Below are positions 50,230 to 63,000 of a stretch of DNA of 64,000 bases, piece after piece. The DNA is taken from NCBI GenBank assembly GCA_905250125.1, contig CAJNOL010000141.1, positions 19,492 through 83,491 of the forward strand, written 5' to 3'. This DNA is from Rotaria sordida (lineage: Eukaryota > Rotifera > Eurotatoria > Philodinida > Philodinidae). Under the pieces are notes generated by a model. It was not told where the DNA came from. It saw only the letters and a list, made by a program, of their open reading frames with translations, and searched no databases. How positions within the stretch are numbered: the first letter of the stretch is position 1; every line of letters starts with the position of its first letter. Position numbers and translations under genes: made by a program.

Positions 50230-50318
50230 GGATCTAAGATATGGAAAAAAAACTCTCGACAATTTTCCTATTTATATAGATAGGAAAACTGCCGAGAACT
50301 TTTTTCATACCTTATGAG
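50230..50318. repeat. Short perfect-looking hairpin
   Basis: The arm ATGGAAAAAAAACTCTCGAC... at 50241-50270 pairs with ...GCCGAGAACTTTTTTCAT at 50281-50308 around a 10-base AT loop, with a few mismatches. Adjacent bases also pair weakly (CTAAGAT / CTTATGAG). Probably a tiny foldback element. Confidence 0.55.
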
Positions 50319-50399
50319 ATTGATGCCAATGGAAATTCATGTATTTAGATAAGATATATCACTCTTTTGACTAGGTATGGGCCATTTGTTCAACGCGAT

Positions 50400-51365
50400 T
50401 TAATTCAATCAAGTATTAAGCAGCTTTATTGAACGCATAATATTAATAAGAAAAATCAACAGCCACCAATTTGTTTCTTACTATTAAATGTTAAAGAATC
50501 ACTTAATACTTATTGTTCAGTTGAAGTTTTTCTGTTTAACACTTAATTCATTTGAGATCAAGTGATAACGTGATTATCGTGAGACAAAGACTATATAACT
50601 TCGATGTTTCCATCAAGGAAAGGCTGCCATTCAACAACAACAATATTTTGTACAATCTGACCAAAGGTTTTTCGGGTCGAAAAATCTGTATTCCCATGGT
50701 TTTTCTTCAACCAATCGAGTCTCAGCAAGTTTTCTCCGCCATTCTAAGAAAAAACCATCGTTTTGGCCGTGTTGATTGGGAGACTGGCAGAGATAGTCTT
50801 ATATATGGTTCGAAAAATACCATGTCTTTTCCTTATTACAGTAGAGAGAAACGCTCCTGACATTTGATTGGTTGGTGAAAGTTATCTATTAGTCAATCAG
50901 GTTTCAGCAAGCACTTCCTTTATCAAGTCAGCACTCACCATGGGCTTATGTTAGCAGATGAGATTATATTATGATTGTGCCTTTATTGGGCAAGGCAAAC
51001 TAATACTGAATGCTGACTGAATAAGAGAAAAACCCTTCGTCAAATCTAATTTGCTAAGAGAAAATAATGTTGAAATATGATTGGTTGAAAAAATACCATA
51101 GGACACGGATTTTTGGATCCGAAAAACCTTTGGTCAGACTGTGTAAAATATTGCTGGTTTTTGAACGGCAGCCTTCTCTTAACGAAAACATCGAAATTAT
51201 ATAGTATTTACCTCACGATAATCATGTAATCACTTGATCTTAAATTAATTACGTATTAAACAGAAAGATTTTCATTGAACAATAAATATTAAGTAAATCT
51301 TCAACATTTAATGTTAAGAAATTAATTGATGACTGTTTATCTTTTTTTTCATTTATATAAAGAGT
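50400..51365. mobile_element. Long-inverted-repeat (foldback) element, intergenic
   Basis: The left arm 50400-50740 and right arm 51070-51365 are inverted copies over about 300 bp. Examples: GATCAAGTGATAACGTGATT at 50555 pairs with AATCATGTAATCACTTGATC at 51220; AAAGGCTGCCATTCAA at 50620 pairs with TTGAACGGCAGCCTTCT; CTGACCAAAGGTTTTTCGG at 50658 pairs with CCGAAAAACCTTTGGTCAG at 51119. The approximately 330-bp centre has no clear coding capacity. The open frame at 50552-50860 lies within the left arm and spacer and is not a gene. Confidence 0.8.
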
Positions 51366-52400
51366 TAAGTAAGAATTCTTAGCTTAATCATAAGTTAAGA
51401 TAAATGCTCTAATCTTACTTAGGACGTTTTTTTGTACAAATTTGTTGACTAAAGCTAAGCATTTGTAAGGTGTTGATAATATTCACGTCTTGAGCTGGCA
51501 TTACTAATCGAGTAAAGATTTCATTTATAACATTTGGTTTTCACACTTTTTTTTTCCTAATTAACAAATAGGTATTGTTGAACCAAATAATAATTCTCAT
51601 TTCATGTTTGAATAGCAAATATTTTCATCTAAACTTCATACATATGTTACTTTTCATTAAGATCGACTTCGCAAATTTTCCACTTACCATTATTTTTATT
51701 CAAACTGATTTAATGTTTGAAAATGACACATTAACCTAGTCTTATATAAAGAGAAAAATCACGTTCGACGACAATTAAGACAAGTATATTCGCAGCAACT
51801 CAACATAAAAAGGTCGTCACTCACGACAGATCGATATTCAAATACTCAATAGTTTAAAGTTTTCGTTGCAATCTATCAGACGTAACCGTTTTCTCAGTTG
51901 ACAAGTGTCGAAGAACAAATATTTGACGATAACCTGCGTCAAACATCCTTGTGCTCATGGTCTATGTCTAAGTAGAGATCGATTCTGTTGATAAACAAGG
52001 ATGAATTTCATGTTAGACGATAGATATTATTGAATTCCACCTGCCTAACCATACAAAAAACAACGACAAAAAAAAACGCTTGAAAGCGCTTAAAACATCT
52101 CGACCGTTTTCAAATGCCAATCGTGGTTCCAGATTGGCATTTACAGACATTCAAAAAAATGTGGCATGAAAACAATTACTTCTCACATAACCCAAAAATT
52201 TTGACGGTCTATGGGTTACAGAGTTTTTCTTGTTTCTACACCTACTTTTTGTAAACATTTCGAACACACAATCGAGAACCTCAATTAGTATTATGAAATG
52301 TTTCGCTTTTTCGTGTGTTTACACACTCTATTATTTTCTCTCTGTCCACCACTTTTCTGATTTTTTTCGATAATCTTTTTATTGTCAGAGCCATTCAAAT
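51366..52400. other. Featureless AT-rich intergenic DNA
   Basis: I see no coding exon, paired inverted repeat or tandem repeat that I can support here. Confidence 0.4.
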
Positions 52401-53620
52401 CATGTCGATAATTGATACGTAGATAAACAGATTTATCTCTTTACTCAGTAACTTACATACCGAAATATATTGCAATCTATATACCTATCTATGGATCTAC
52501 TTTCTATCCGTGTATCTGCCTACTTACCTACCTAACTACCTATGTATCTATTGGCGATATATCTAAAATCATAACTATCAGCTTAACTAATTATCTATCC
52601 ATACGTCTATCTAATTCATGTTTATTTCAGATTTAAGTGTACCTCAGCTTGTTTTAAATAAAAGAGCATGAGTTAGAGTTCGAGTTTTCAGCACTATCTG
52701 TAGCCGATCTTGCTCTGTCTTTTTACAAAGTCAATAACGAATTCTCTGATTTTTCGTGTTGGACACATGATCAGTTTTGAAGAAGACCACTATTTGACCT
52801 AGAGAAAATATAAGTTTCCAAATGTAATATTTTGTCTAGAAAGATCAGTATTATTTCCATGTCAAGCAACACAAGACTGAGATGACTAACTATTACTGTT
52901 CAATAGGTATAAAGATTTTATTGGAAACCTTACATGATAGTTTTTCAAAACTTAAAGTTATAAGAAATCTTTCTAAGTATTATATCACAATTGGAAATAC
53001 ATTTTCATCCCGACCGGATGGAGATCAGCTTCAAAACTCACCACATGTTCAATAAGAAAAGCAACAGAATTTTCTGCTGATTGTAGACAGTATTGGACAC
53101 CCATAAACAGTTTTAGTTCTTGCTGCTTTACAGCTATTCAAAAAATGCCTGCTGCCATCTAACTCTGTGATAGATAATAGTTATCTATTTAAATATCTGT
53201 CAAGCTTATTGTCTAACTATTTATCTACTTACTGAACTATCGATCTAACTATGCATCTAAACATCTGATTTATTAAATGTCTACCTATCCATTACACTAT
53301 GTAATTATCTAACTAGGTAGCTGGTAAACATAAATTTGATCGACAGATAAAATGTCTAAGTATAAAAATATTGCCAAAACGAGTAGGTCAAAGTCAGGGC
53401 GACGACAAATAACAACGTTTTTCTTCCATATATTTTATCATTCAACATTCTTACTTTCATTAGTCTACCTTCGATAGTTCTACTTTCGACATTAGTTGGA
53501 CAAATCTATTTAGCTAGCCATTTAATAATCTAACTATCTATTTGTTGATCTATATATATGTATTTTAATTATATAAATATTTATGTAGCTATCTGTCTAT
53601 CTATATATTTGTTCTTCAAA
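52400..53620. repeat. Degenerate CTAT/CTAN tetranucleotide repeat tracts
   Basis: Tracts such as CTATCTATGGATCTAC, CCTACTTACCTACCTAAC and ATCTATCTATATAT are concentrated at 52460-52630 and 53160-53330, with more at 53500-53620. They are interrupted and diverged, indicating an old microsatellite-derived region. No genes. Confidence 0.65.
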
Positions 53621-55970
53621 AGCATAAAAAGATGCGTTAAAAAGAACATTCGTAATGTAAAAGTAGGTAACACACAACACAGAAGATGCTACATAAAAAA
53701 AGTCGGCAAATAGGGAATGTAACAGAGGAAATCGAATATCATGCAAATAGAAAGATAAAGCGGGAAGATTGTGACACTAGACGAAAGTTCAGAACGAATT
53801 ACGATAATCCTTTTAAAAAAACACGTGAAAAAATATCGAATTTCATGTTTGTTATGGGTTTTTCATTTCTTCTAGCTAAGAAAGAGCCCAAATCAAATGC
53901 AAGGATAAGAGAGAGATAGACATAAGAGAAAAAGAGAAAAAAAGATTTAAATAAAGACACTAGAATGTTACCTTTGAAATATCTTCTCTTTCTTCTTTCT
54001 TCCACAGCCGATTATCATCAACATGAATATAAGAGAAAACGGAGTAAAATACGAAGATTGTTTTATATAATTAGATCAATAAAATTCCATGGCCGTGGGT
54101 TTGAATAGAAAAATAAAATGAAGAGAGATTAGATATAATAAATAACGTGAATTGTATATCTCATACATGTTGTCATTATTATCAGAAACTCGATAGATGA
54201 GTATGAAATATGAAACCAGGTATTCCTTCGCTTTAACCGAGTCTATAATCTTTCTTATTTAAAACTGAATTTTGAAAAAAAAGATACTTTCTTTTCAACA
54301 ACAGTCGGGGTCTAGCAAAGACTATCAATTATTCTATCATCATGAAAAACGAATCGTGTGGAATACCCGACAAGTATATTTTACACAGCCGCAATTAATT
54401 CTTATTTTGTATTCATTACTGATATTGGAAACTATATCGTGCTACTATGCACTCCGCAAAACACCTACTTTCAGCAGTGTCGAGTTCTTAATTATATCTC
54501 ATAGTAAATAGACATATGCTGATGCTAATACAAAATCACTATCAATAAAATGTAAAGACCACCTAAGACCCCCATTACTTAAAAATGGAAGGTATATATC
54601 TATTTTCTATGAGAAATATGCAATGATTCCCGAAGATACATTGCTGCTGGAAATAAGAAATATACGTCTATATACTAAGAGATATATCTAAAGCTCCCCA
54701 TTTCAGCTTGAAATCGAAAGCAATTGTTTTGTAAATTCAGATTGAAATTAAATAGACCATTGTACGCTTTAACCGTATCCGTCATTAACTGTTGGATAAG
54801 TGACCATACTCTTTTTATCATTCTTTCCTTTGCAAATGAATTTCTTTATATTAAATCTACTTTTTATTCTTACTCCAGATAAAAACTGTCTTTCTATGTT
54901 TTATACGAGATAGGAATATGTATTCTTATCCCAATTGGAAACATGTTGTTAAAATATGCACAATATATTGGCTTTGAATTCATATTCAAAAATATAACGT
55001 GAAACTGTCAAGAACATAATCATCTCATGTGTTTCTATTGTTCCAAAAATGTAAATAATAAAACATAAATGCGTTAAAACAGTCTAATCTATGATTTCAT
55101 ATCGTTACCTAAGCATTTTTCTGCTTATGCGTTAAAACGCTAATAAAATAATGATTTAATTTATGTATATGAGTTTTTATGTACTATTCGTTGTTTTAAA
55201 CACGTGAAATGAAAAAAAAGAATTTTAAAAAGTGAAAATGAAAAGTTTACTCTGTAAAACACTTATAATCCATCCTTTTTCATTATGAACATGCCAAATT
55301 TCCTGAATTAAGTAAACGAGCTAATTTCAAAAAAAGAAAAGACTGGAAAAATCCGATTTATGACCATTGACACACTGACTGTTTAATACACTACTCTCAT
55401 TGATAGAAATGTGGACGAAAAACGTATAATATTTAGATTTTCCAAGAACTTGTACGCACGTGAAAAGAAGTGAGCATTAAAGCGTTAAAAAACAAACAAT
55501 ATTCCAAACATTTACATGTTCAATGATACCGATTGAGAAAATTCTAACCATAGTCGCACCCAAAAAATCACGTTTTCTCATGTTCACACGACCATTCTTT
55601 CTCACACATATGTTGAAACGTTCGAAAAAAGGTTTTCTCAATCGTTTACATGCGTTTTTCTAAAAATTTTGTGTGCTTGGATATTTACAAATGTTTTCTT
55701 AATAAACATAACTCTTGGGACGAGTATTTGACAAAAATATTGCGTTTCATACTAAAACAATATTTTGAGGGTAGTTTTTTTGAATTATTAAATGTTTTTT
55801 CCCAATAGAATTTGTTGAAAAGGTGTGCATTTGATTGTACAATCGGTGCTCTATTTGTTATAACCAAGGTTTCATTGACACTAGTATTTAGACGGATATT
55901 TTCCTAGAAATGCGATTCCACTGCTAACATTGTCTACACGACGAAAAGAAGTATGACAAGACCAGAGTCC
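53621..55970. other. Gene-free AT-rich intergenic DNA
   Basis: Short open frames (53686-53919, 54272-54511) have purine-biased or unstructured translations and no domain. No exon, repeat unit or promoter is supported. Confidence 0.4.
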
Positions 55971-55974
55971 TACA

Positions 55975-57165
55975 GGATAAGGTGAGGTTAGAGTAAGCAA
56001 AGCTTAGGATAGGGTAGGGCAACGGTACTGGAAAAAATGTTTAGGGTAGAATTAGAGTATTGTTCATATTGCCAAAATTTTTTTGGTAAGCAACTTTGAA
56101 GACACTTCTAACATCTTTCTGGTTTATAAAAAGTCGATCGTTATTTTAAAGCGAAATCAAGTTTTGGTGACGAAGAATCAGTATTGTACTGGTATGACAA
56201 ATGCACACTAAAATATAATGTGTTACATGTATCGTATTTTGCGACACAATGTATGACACATTGAAGTACAATACGAGGTGTTCGTTATGACACATTTTGT
56301 TCAGCAATGTCCCAATACATTCTTCTACAATACATGCGACACATTCTGAAAACATGGTTTGAACCTAATATACAGCGCATTTTTTTTCTGTCAAAGCAAA
56401 TGATGAAATTTTTTTCAATTTAATTCGATTTAATTATTCGTATTCTGAACATTCAATTCGATCAGATCTTGAAATCTGTCCGACTCGAGTTGGTCTGATC
56501 GGGATCAGACCAATCCGGGGTAGTCCTCTCTTGAGTATTGATCAAGATCGGCATGTTCTCGACTAATAACTAATCGAGATATAATCTAGAAAAAAGACAC
56601 GAAAATACACAAATGTCGCATGTTCAATCGGGTTGTCTATATGTACCTGCGTGTACAAAACAGAACGGTGAATGAATAATCAGCACACAGAACACAACAT
56701 ACTTTAATTGCAACACATTTTCGTGAAAGAGTCTGCCACACTATAACTAGCGGCACATAAGGACAACACATTTTCTTTTAGTGTATGGTTATTGAACTAT
56801 TCACAACTTAATTTATTGAAAAAGGCTAATGGGAATTCCAGCAAATTTGGTCACAAGTAAACATATTTTCAGTGCAAGCGGGATGTTTTCGTAAGAGAGA
56901 AGACAGAGTTGAGTAGCCATATTGTTAATGGCATTCTATTTTTATGAAATTTTTGAAATATGTGATAATTTTCTATTTGATTATCGTTGAAAATCAATAA
57001 AATACGCTGAAATATACTGAAGAAAACTTCATGCTTACCTCTACCAAAACCTAGAAATCTTAGGATGGGATGGGGATAGAGTAAGCAAAGCTTAGAGCAG
57101 AGCAAGGATATCAAAATCGCTGTAGGGTATGGTATAGAGTATAAAAAAGTCTTACCTAGCAGGGT
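55975..57165. repeat. Pair of direct repeats bracketing the MITE-like element
   Basis: AGAGTAAGCAAAGCTTAG occurs at about 55990 and again at about 57077, each followed by GGGTAGGGC / GTAGGGTATGG-type runs. The copies lie about 1.09 kb apart on either side of the element at 56204-56785. They may be two copies of another small hAT-like repeat. Confidence 0.45.
56204..56785. mobile_element. MITE-like element with 21-bp terminal inverted repeats
   Basis: The left end CACACTAAAATATAATGTGTT and the right end, reverse-complemented as TACACTAAAAGAAAATGTGTT, match at 18 of 21 bases. ACACATT and TGTCGCA motifs recur near both ends as subterminal repeats. No transposase. A target duplication was not found. 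A GC-richer motif island (GTCTGATCGGGATCAGACC) lies inside at about 56455-56560. Confidence 0.6.
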
Positions 57166-59001
57166 CCTGGAGAAGATGAAAAGAACGTCGTGCTCTACCA
57201 TCTATAAGATCGACAAAAAGATTGCCATAACGATAAAGGATTTGATATTGAAGAGTCAAGAACCAAAATGCACAATAAAGAATGCCGAGAAAATGATAGT
57301 TGATGTTTCAAACTGAGAATGTCATTGATGACTTTTTTATATAGAGTCAATATAGTCATTTTAAAAGACTAATTTCATTGAATAGCGATAAAATATCTGT
57401 CAAAGAGGATTTTAACATATATTACCTTGATCATTAATGTCTCCTTAGATTCTACTAATATGTGGAAGAATATTGCTCTTCTATCTTATTGTTTTTCTCA
57501 TGAAGATCGATATCAGAATTATATGTTCTGAATAAACTTAAAATATTTCGCTTGTTAAGAAATTAGGACGTTCATAGTAAACTCTATCTAAATGATTGTT
57601 TTTTGTAGATGAAATTACGCATTTTAATGTATGCTGAGCTTGAATCTCTTCGTAGTGGTAACTTGATAGTTAACTACTATTTCACTTAGAAGAGATAACA
57701 TATAGTTTTGCCGTTTATTGTCAGCTTGTAAAAGAAAAAACAGAAGAAAAAGGAAAAAGACATTTTGAAAGCATGTATTCGTATTGATAGTTAGAAGAAA
57801 AAGTGTTATATTTATTTGATTTGTTCTATATTTCAATTAAGAAATGTTTTAATATACCAATTTTGTCTCAAAGATAGTCGATGAAATCTTCAACGATTGA
57901 AAATATTTTAATTTGACTTTTTCTTTTGTAATATCTAATAACTACGTAACTAGTTAACAAATATATTCCCATAATGACAAAGTAGAAAATATTCTAGCAG
58001 ATTATCAAGAAGTTGAAAATTCACGATAAATTGTCGCCTATTATATGTTGGCAGCTGGTTCCAGTATGATAGATTAGTACGTGAATGTGTTTTATCCAAT
58101 CTATTTTATCATGAGAAAATCAGCAAATTTATTTTCATCGAAAATTCTTGAACTGATGCAGAATTTGTGGATTTTAACTGAAATAAAAGAGTAGTTAGAC
58201 ATTTTTTTAGAATTTTATGAAATTAATTTTCAGTTACTGAAAATGTGAATGAGAAAATAGATATTTCTGTCTTCAAATGCAAACGAAACAATTAATGGAA
58301 AACTTGCCTCAATTGTTAGATAGACGACATTTGTTTTACATTTCACCGATGAAGAAATAATTCATTTAATGTCATTCATTAGAAGTCATTCTTAACACAT
58401 TAGAATTGTAAAAACATCGTAATAGTATGTACCATGATTGAAAAAATTGTTTTGATAGTTTAAAAGAAAAAGATTTTCGAAGAATTCTTCGGTTTTTTGT
58501 TCAGATGAAACATAAAAGAATTGAAATCGATAGTTATTTGTAGAATTTTTTTGTTCGCACATCCTTTTTACCAACTGATGGATAACACGTTTCGGTGAAG
58601 AATTAGTTATTAGAAACAGAACTAAAAGGTACTTTTTTAATTGAGTTTGATGGAAAACATCGAATAGGAGAAACATGAGACAGGAAAATGTTGAAGTGCA
58701 AAATATCTAAAAGAGAATTTTTCTGACTCAGAAATAATACTAAGACATTCTATTTAAATATGTAGAAAAAAAGAACAACTATTAAAATAACAAACACATG
58801 TCTATCTTACTTTTTTTGTCCGCCGAACATTAAAGTGAATCCGGTCAGTAACTGTTTCGACTTTATTTCATCGCATTTAGTACATGAGTCCGGATTTGAG
58901 ATGTGGTATGAGTGTCCAGGTTTCTGACTGCGGCTGTTGACTGAAGAGTATGAAGAAAGATAATCTGCAAGTGGAACAAAGTACTTCGTCAAACCTGCAA
59001 G
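57166..59001. other. Gene-free intergenic DNA
   Basis: AT-rich with no supported exon. Short minus-strand frames (58392-58676, 58807-58992) show no domain. The segment leads into the hAT transposase remnant. Confidence 0.35.
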
Positions 59002-59310
59002 TTGATGCTTTCAGAAAGTAAAGAATATAATTATAGTATAAGAAAAGGTGAGGAACTTGATCAATGTCTGCTGCGTGAGTTTGATAAGAAAAAAGACAAT
59101 AGAACCATTAGATTTTGTAAAGATCATCATAAAAAATTTCCATTTCGTTCAAAATATGCTCGATCGATCTTATCAATTCCTGCAATAACAACGAATGTAC
59201 AAAGAGCATTTTCCACTGTTGGTTGAATCCTAAACAAAAGAAGAACAAATCTTCCACCAGATAATTCAAAACATTTCATTAATAAGATCATCAGAAAAGC
59301 ATTTATATAA
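59002..59310 (+). pseudogene. hAT transposase C-terminal dimerisation-domain remnant
   Basis: The frame reads FPFRSKYARSILSIPAITTN then VQRAFSTVG, the signature of the hAT C-terminal dimerisation region (usually LSIPATS..ER.FSTAG). A TGA at 59224-59226 interrupts it. The same frame then continues ILNKRRTNLPPDNSKHFINK, the normal next part of the domain, to a TAA at 59308. The RNase-H-like catalytic core is not found upstream. Inactive fragment. Confidence 0.8.
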
Positions 59311-59611
59311 GAAATAAATTATTTATTTCTGTTTGTTGGTTTTATTCTTACTCATAGGAGTTATCTTACTTTCTGTTATTCTTTTTCTTGAATATTTTTC
59401 AAATGACATTCTATAGTAAAGCTTATACATCTGAGTTATGTATATTATATCATTTCCTTTCCATTCTTTTTTTGATACTCATGTATTTTATGAGTTACTA
59501 TTATTATTATTTAATGGATTTAAATAAAACAATGTTTCATGATACAATGAACAAACGTTTCTTCTTTTGAACTATATTGGATATTACAATATAGACAGTA
59601 CATCTAATTGG

Positions 59612-59738
59612 CAGGGTATCCTACCCTGTCCTGCTCTGGGAACCGGGTAGGACAGGGCAGGGCAAATTGCGTTTTTACTCTTATACCTTTTTTGCCAATA
59701 GGACAGGGCGCGAAAGAATCACCCTATGGACACCTCTG
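59612..59738. mobile_element. Small hAT-like MITE rich in GGACAGGG motifs
   Basis: The left end CAGGGTATCCTACCC and the right end, reverse-complemented as CAGAGGTGTCCATAGGG, match with one gap. The interior repeats GGACAGGGC variants. No 8-bp target duplication is visible, so the ends are tentative. Confidence 0.45.
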
Positions 59739-60009
59739 GTGCAAATATTGTACTCAGATAAAAAGAAAATATGAATGAATTTTTACAAAAAACCACAAAC
59801 AATTGGTAATAAATTTCCACAGAAATCAATTCACATCTATTTAATGACGACATCTATATACTTTTCCACGATTTGTCGATTATATTGCTTTGATCGGTCC
59901 TTCATTCCACCCATCTAACTTTATCTTTTTTTTTTTTTTTGTTGTTCCTCTCATCACTCCATAGATACAATTCGATTTCGTCTCCTGTTTGTTTTCTCTC
60001 CATTCAAAA
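59739..60009 (+). promoter_or_regulatory. Upstream region of integrin beta
   Basis: A long poly-T/pyrimidine tract is followed by CATCACTCCATAG (AG near 59963-59964), about 46 bases before the ATG, an acceptor-like arrangement as at other genes here. Promoter elements are not identifiable. Confidence 0.4.
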
Positions 60010-63000
60010 ATGCTGATAAAATTTCTTTTAATCAATTTAATATTATTTCTTTTATTCATAATTCATGTCATCAACAGTATAGGTAAATAATAAAATTTCT
60101 TTTCTTTTCTTTGAATAAACATTAATAAAAATGTCCTCATTTTAGAACAATGTAATTCAAAAGAAACATGTTCATCATGCCTATCATTATCAAATCAATG
60201 CGCTTGGTGTACTCAGGTAAAATGAATAAATTCAAAAAATAAATAAATAAATCATTTAAAATTTATTCAATAGAATTCAACTGATATTTCAACACGTAAT
60301 GGTTCATTTTTTCATTGTGATACAATTGATAATTTACAAATAACATGTCCAGATCATTTAATATCATTTAAAAGCTATCATTATGTTTTGCAAAATGATT
60401 CTCTCTCAAATGCCATTAATAATACATCACAAGCTGTTCAATTATCACCTCAAGCTGTTCATGTTGTATTACGGATAAGTAAGATAAACAAAAAAATTAA
60501 AATATTATTCTTAGTATTTATTATTTTGTTGTTTCTTTTAGATGATTCAGAAAAAATTCCAATACGTTTTCGTCAAGCTGAAGATTATCCAGTTGATTTA
60601 TATTTTCTTATGGATTTATCACATTCAATGCTTGATGATAAAGAAAAATTAAGTCATTTAGGTCGTATATTAGCAACAAAAATGCAATCAATAACAAAAA
60701 ATTTTCGTCTTGGTTTTGGTTCATTTGTTGATAAAAATGTTCCACCATTTGTACAACCAGCACCGAATACGTAAAACATAATTTAAAGAGAAAAATTCTA
60801 ATCAAATAGTTTTTTATTTTCAATTAGAGTTGAACGTCCATGTCCAACTAGTTATAGTGGACCATGTGTTAAAGCTTATGGATATAAACATCATATGAGT
60901 TTATCAGAAAATGTTACTGAATTTGAAGTTAGAATTTTATAATAATAATAAAAGATATCAAAATTTTGCCTGTATTTTTAGTATCAAGTGCAAGAAGCGC
61001 CAGTTTCAGGAAATATTGATGCACCCGAAGGTGGACTTGATGCTGTTATGCAAGCTATTGTTTGTGATGTATGTCAATTGATTTAAATTTGAAAAAAGAG
61101 TAGATTTTCATTTGATTTTTAAAGGATGTTATTGGCTGGAGAAATGATTCTCGAAAATTAATTGTCTTTTCAACCGATGCTGGTTTTCATTATGCAGGCG
61201 ATGGACGAGTATGTAATGAATATACTATTAACAGCTTATTTCTAGCAATGAATTACTAAGTCTTGTAACATTAAGTAAAGTTCCTCGAAAAATCATGCTA
61301 TGGTTGATTATAAATGCCTTTGTAACGATTAGATTTTTCAGTAGAATAATACAAAATCTCATATGCTCACATTTTTTTTTAGCAATAGCATTGAGATAAT
61401 TTATACCATCAATCGAAGTATTCGTTAACGAGTTGTTTTTTCTTTTTTTTTTATCATTACTTAAATTGTTTCCAAACATGATCAAAATGATTCACCTTCG
61501 AAAAAAATAAAATATATATATATATATTAGATTTTGCAGAGGATACCAAAAATATAAATAATATTATTCTTTACAATAGATTTTTTATTATTTCGAAAAA
61601 GAAAAAAAATTCTTTCATCGTATTTTTCTTCTATATTTAGTTGGCAGGTATTATTGAACCAAATGATGGTGAATGTCATATGACTAATAATGAATATACA
61701 CATAGTGATAAGCAAGTAAGAATTTAATTTTTCTTGAATAAAAAAAAGATAAAATAGAAAAATCATTTTTTTGTGTTAGGATTATCCATCTATTGGACAA
61801 ATAAGTGCAAAATTAAGTGAAAAAAATGTGAATATTATATTTGCTGTAACACAATCTCAATTAGCACTTTATCAAACACTTACTGAATTGATTGATGGAG
61901 CGGTTGTCGGAGAATTAAAACAAGATTCAAGTAATATTGTTAATTTAATTAGTCAAAATTATAAAGTATTTTTTTTTCTATGCATTAAACAAATTGAATA
62001 ATTCTTTTCGGTATTTAGAAAATTTCATCATCTATTATGATGATGGTTTCCAATGATTTACCTGATGGTTTAACAGTTAAATTTACACCTGATTGTCAAG
62101 AGTAATTCTGAAATTTTTCGAAATCTATTTTTTTTTTCTATGATTTCTTTTAGAAATAAACGAGATAAACCTGAATGTACTGTTAGTGTTGGTGGTGTTG
62201 TAAGTCAAATCAATAAAATTGTTCATTAGATTTTTTTTGATTTCCTTTCATTCAGCTTAATTTTGAAGTTGAAATTCTTGCAACAAAATGTATAAATAAT
62301 GGTTCAGCAACAACATTTTCAATTTATACACATGGATTAAATGATAAAATGCGTATAACAGTACAAACAAATTGTTCATGTTCATGTTCAAAAGTTCCAC
62401 GTCAAATAAATAGTCCAAAATGTTCAAATCATGGCACATATGAATGTGGTGTATGTACATGTGCAAAAGGTTTTTATGGACGTGAATGTGAATGTGATAC
62501 AGCATCACCAACAGTTGAATCTAAAATTGAGCGATGTAAAAAGTGAGAATGAAAAAAAATTGTTTTTTTTTTTTTTGAAAATTAATTTGAGTTTTATATA
62601 GACCGGGTTCATCGGATGTTTGTTCTGGAAGAGGACAATGTGTTTGTGGACGATGTAAATGTGAAACAGCAACAATTGAAGTAAGATAGAAAAGAAAGAA
62701 TAATTTAGGATTTTATTTTTCTCTTAATTATTTAGCCTGGTCAACGTATTTATGGTGATTATTGTGAATGTGATGATTTTTCATGTCCAAGAAAAAATGA
62801 TCTTGTTTGTTCGGGTATGATGTTGAAATTGTTTAAGAAAATTATATTTATTTTATTTCAAATATATGTATTTAGGACCTGATCATGGTATATGTAGTTG
62901 TGATAAACGATGTAAATGTCGAGAAGATTGGACAGGAGATGATTGTTCATGTACAACAAAAACTGATAGTTGTCTTGTTAATAATGTAAAGGAAAATTTT

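Noticed and set aside
50552..50860. 102-codon plus-strand frame
   Set aside because: It is contained in the left arm and spacer of the foldback element; the inverted arm does not preserve it.
53686..53919. 77-codon Lys/Arg-rich frame
   Set aside because: Purine-rich DNA gives a biased translation; no domain or splice context.
62257..62511. His/Met-rich minus-strand frame within integrin beta
   Set aside because: It is the antisense shadow of the Cys-rich EGF-coding exon 62256-62542.
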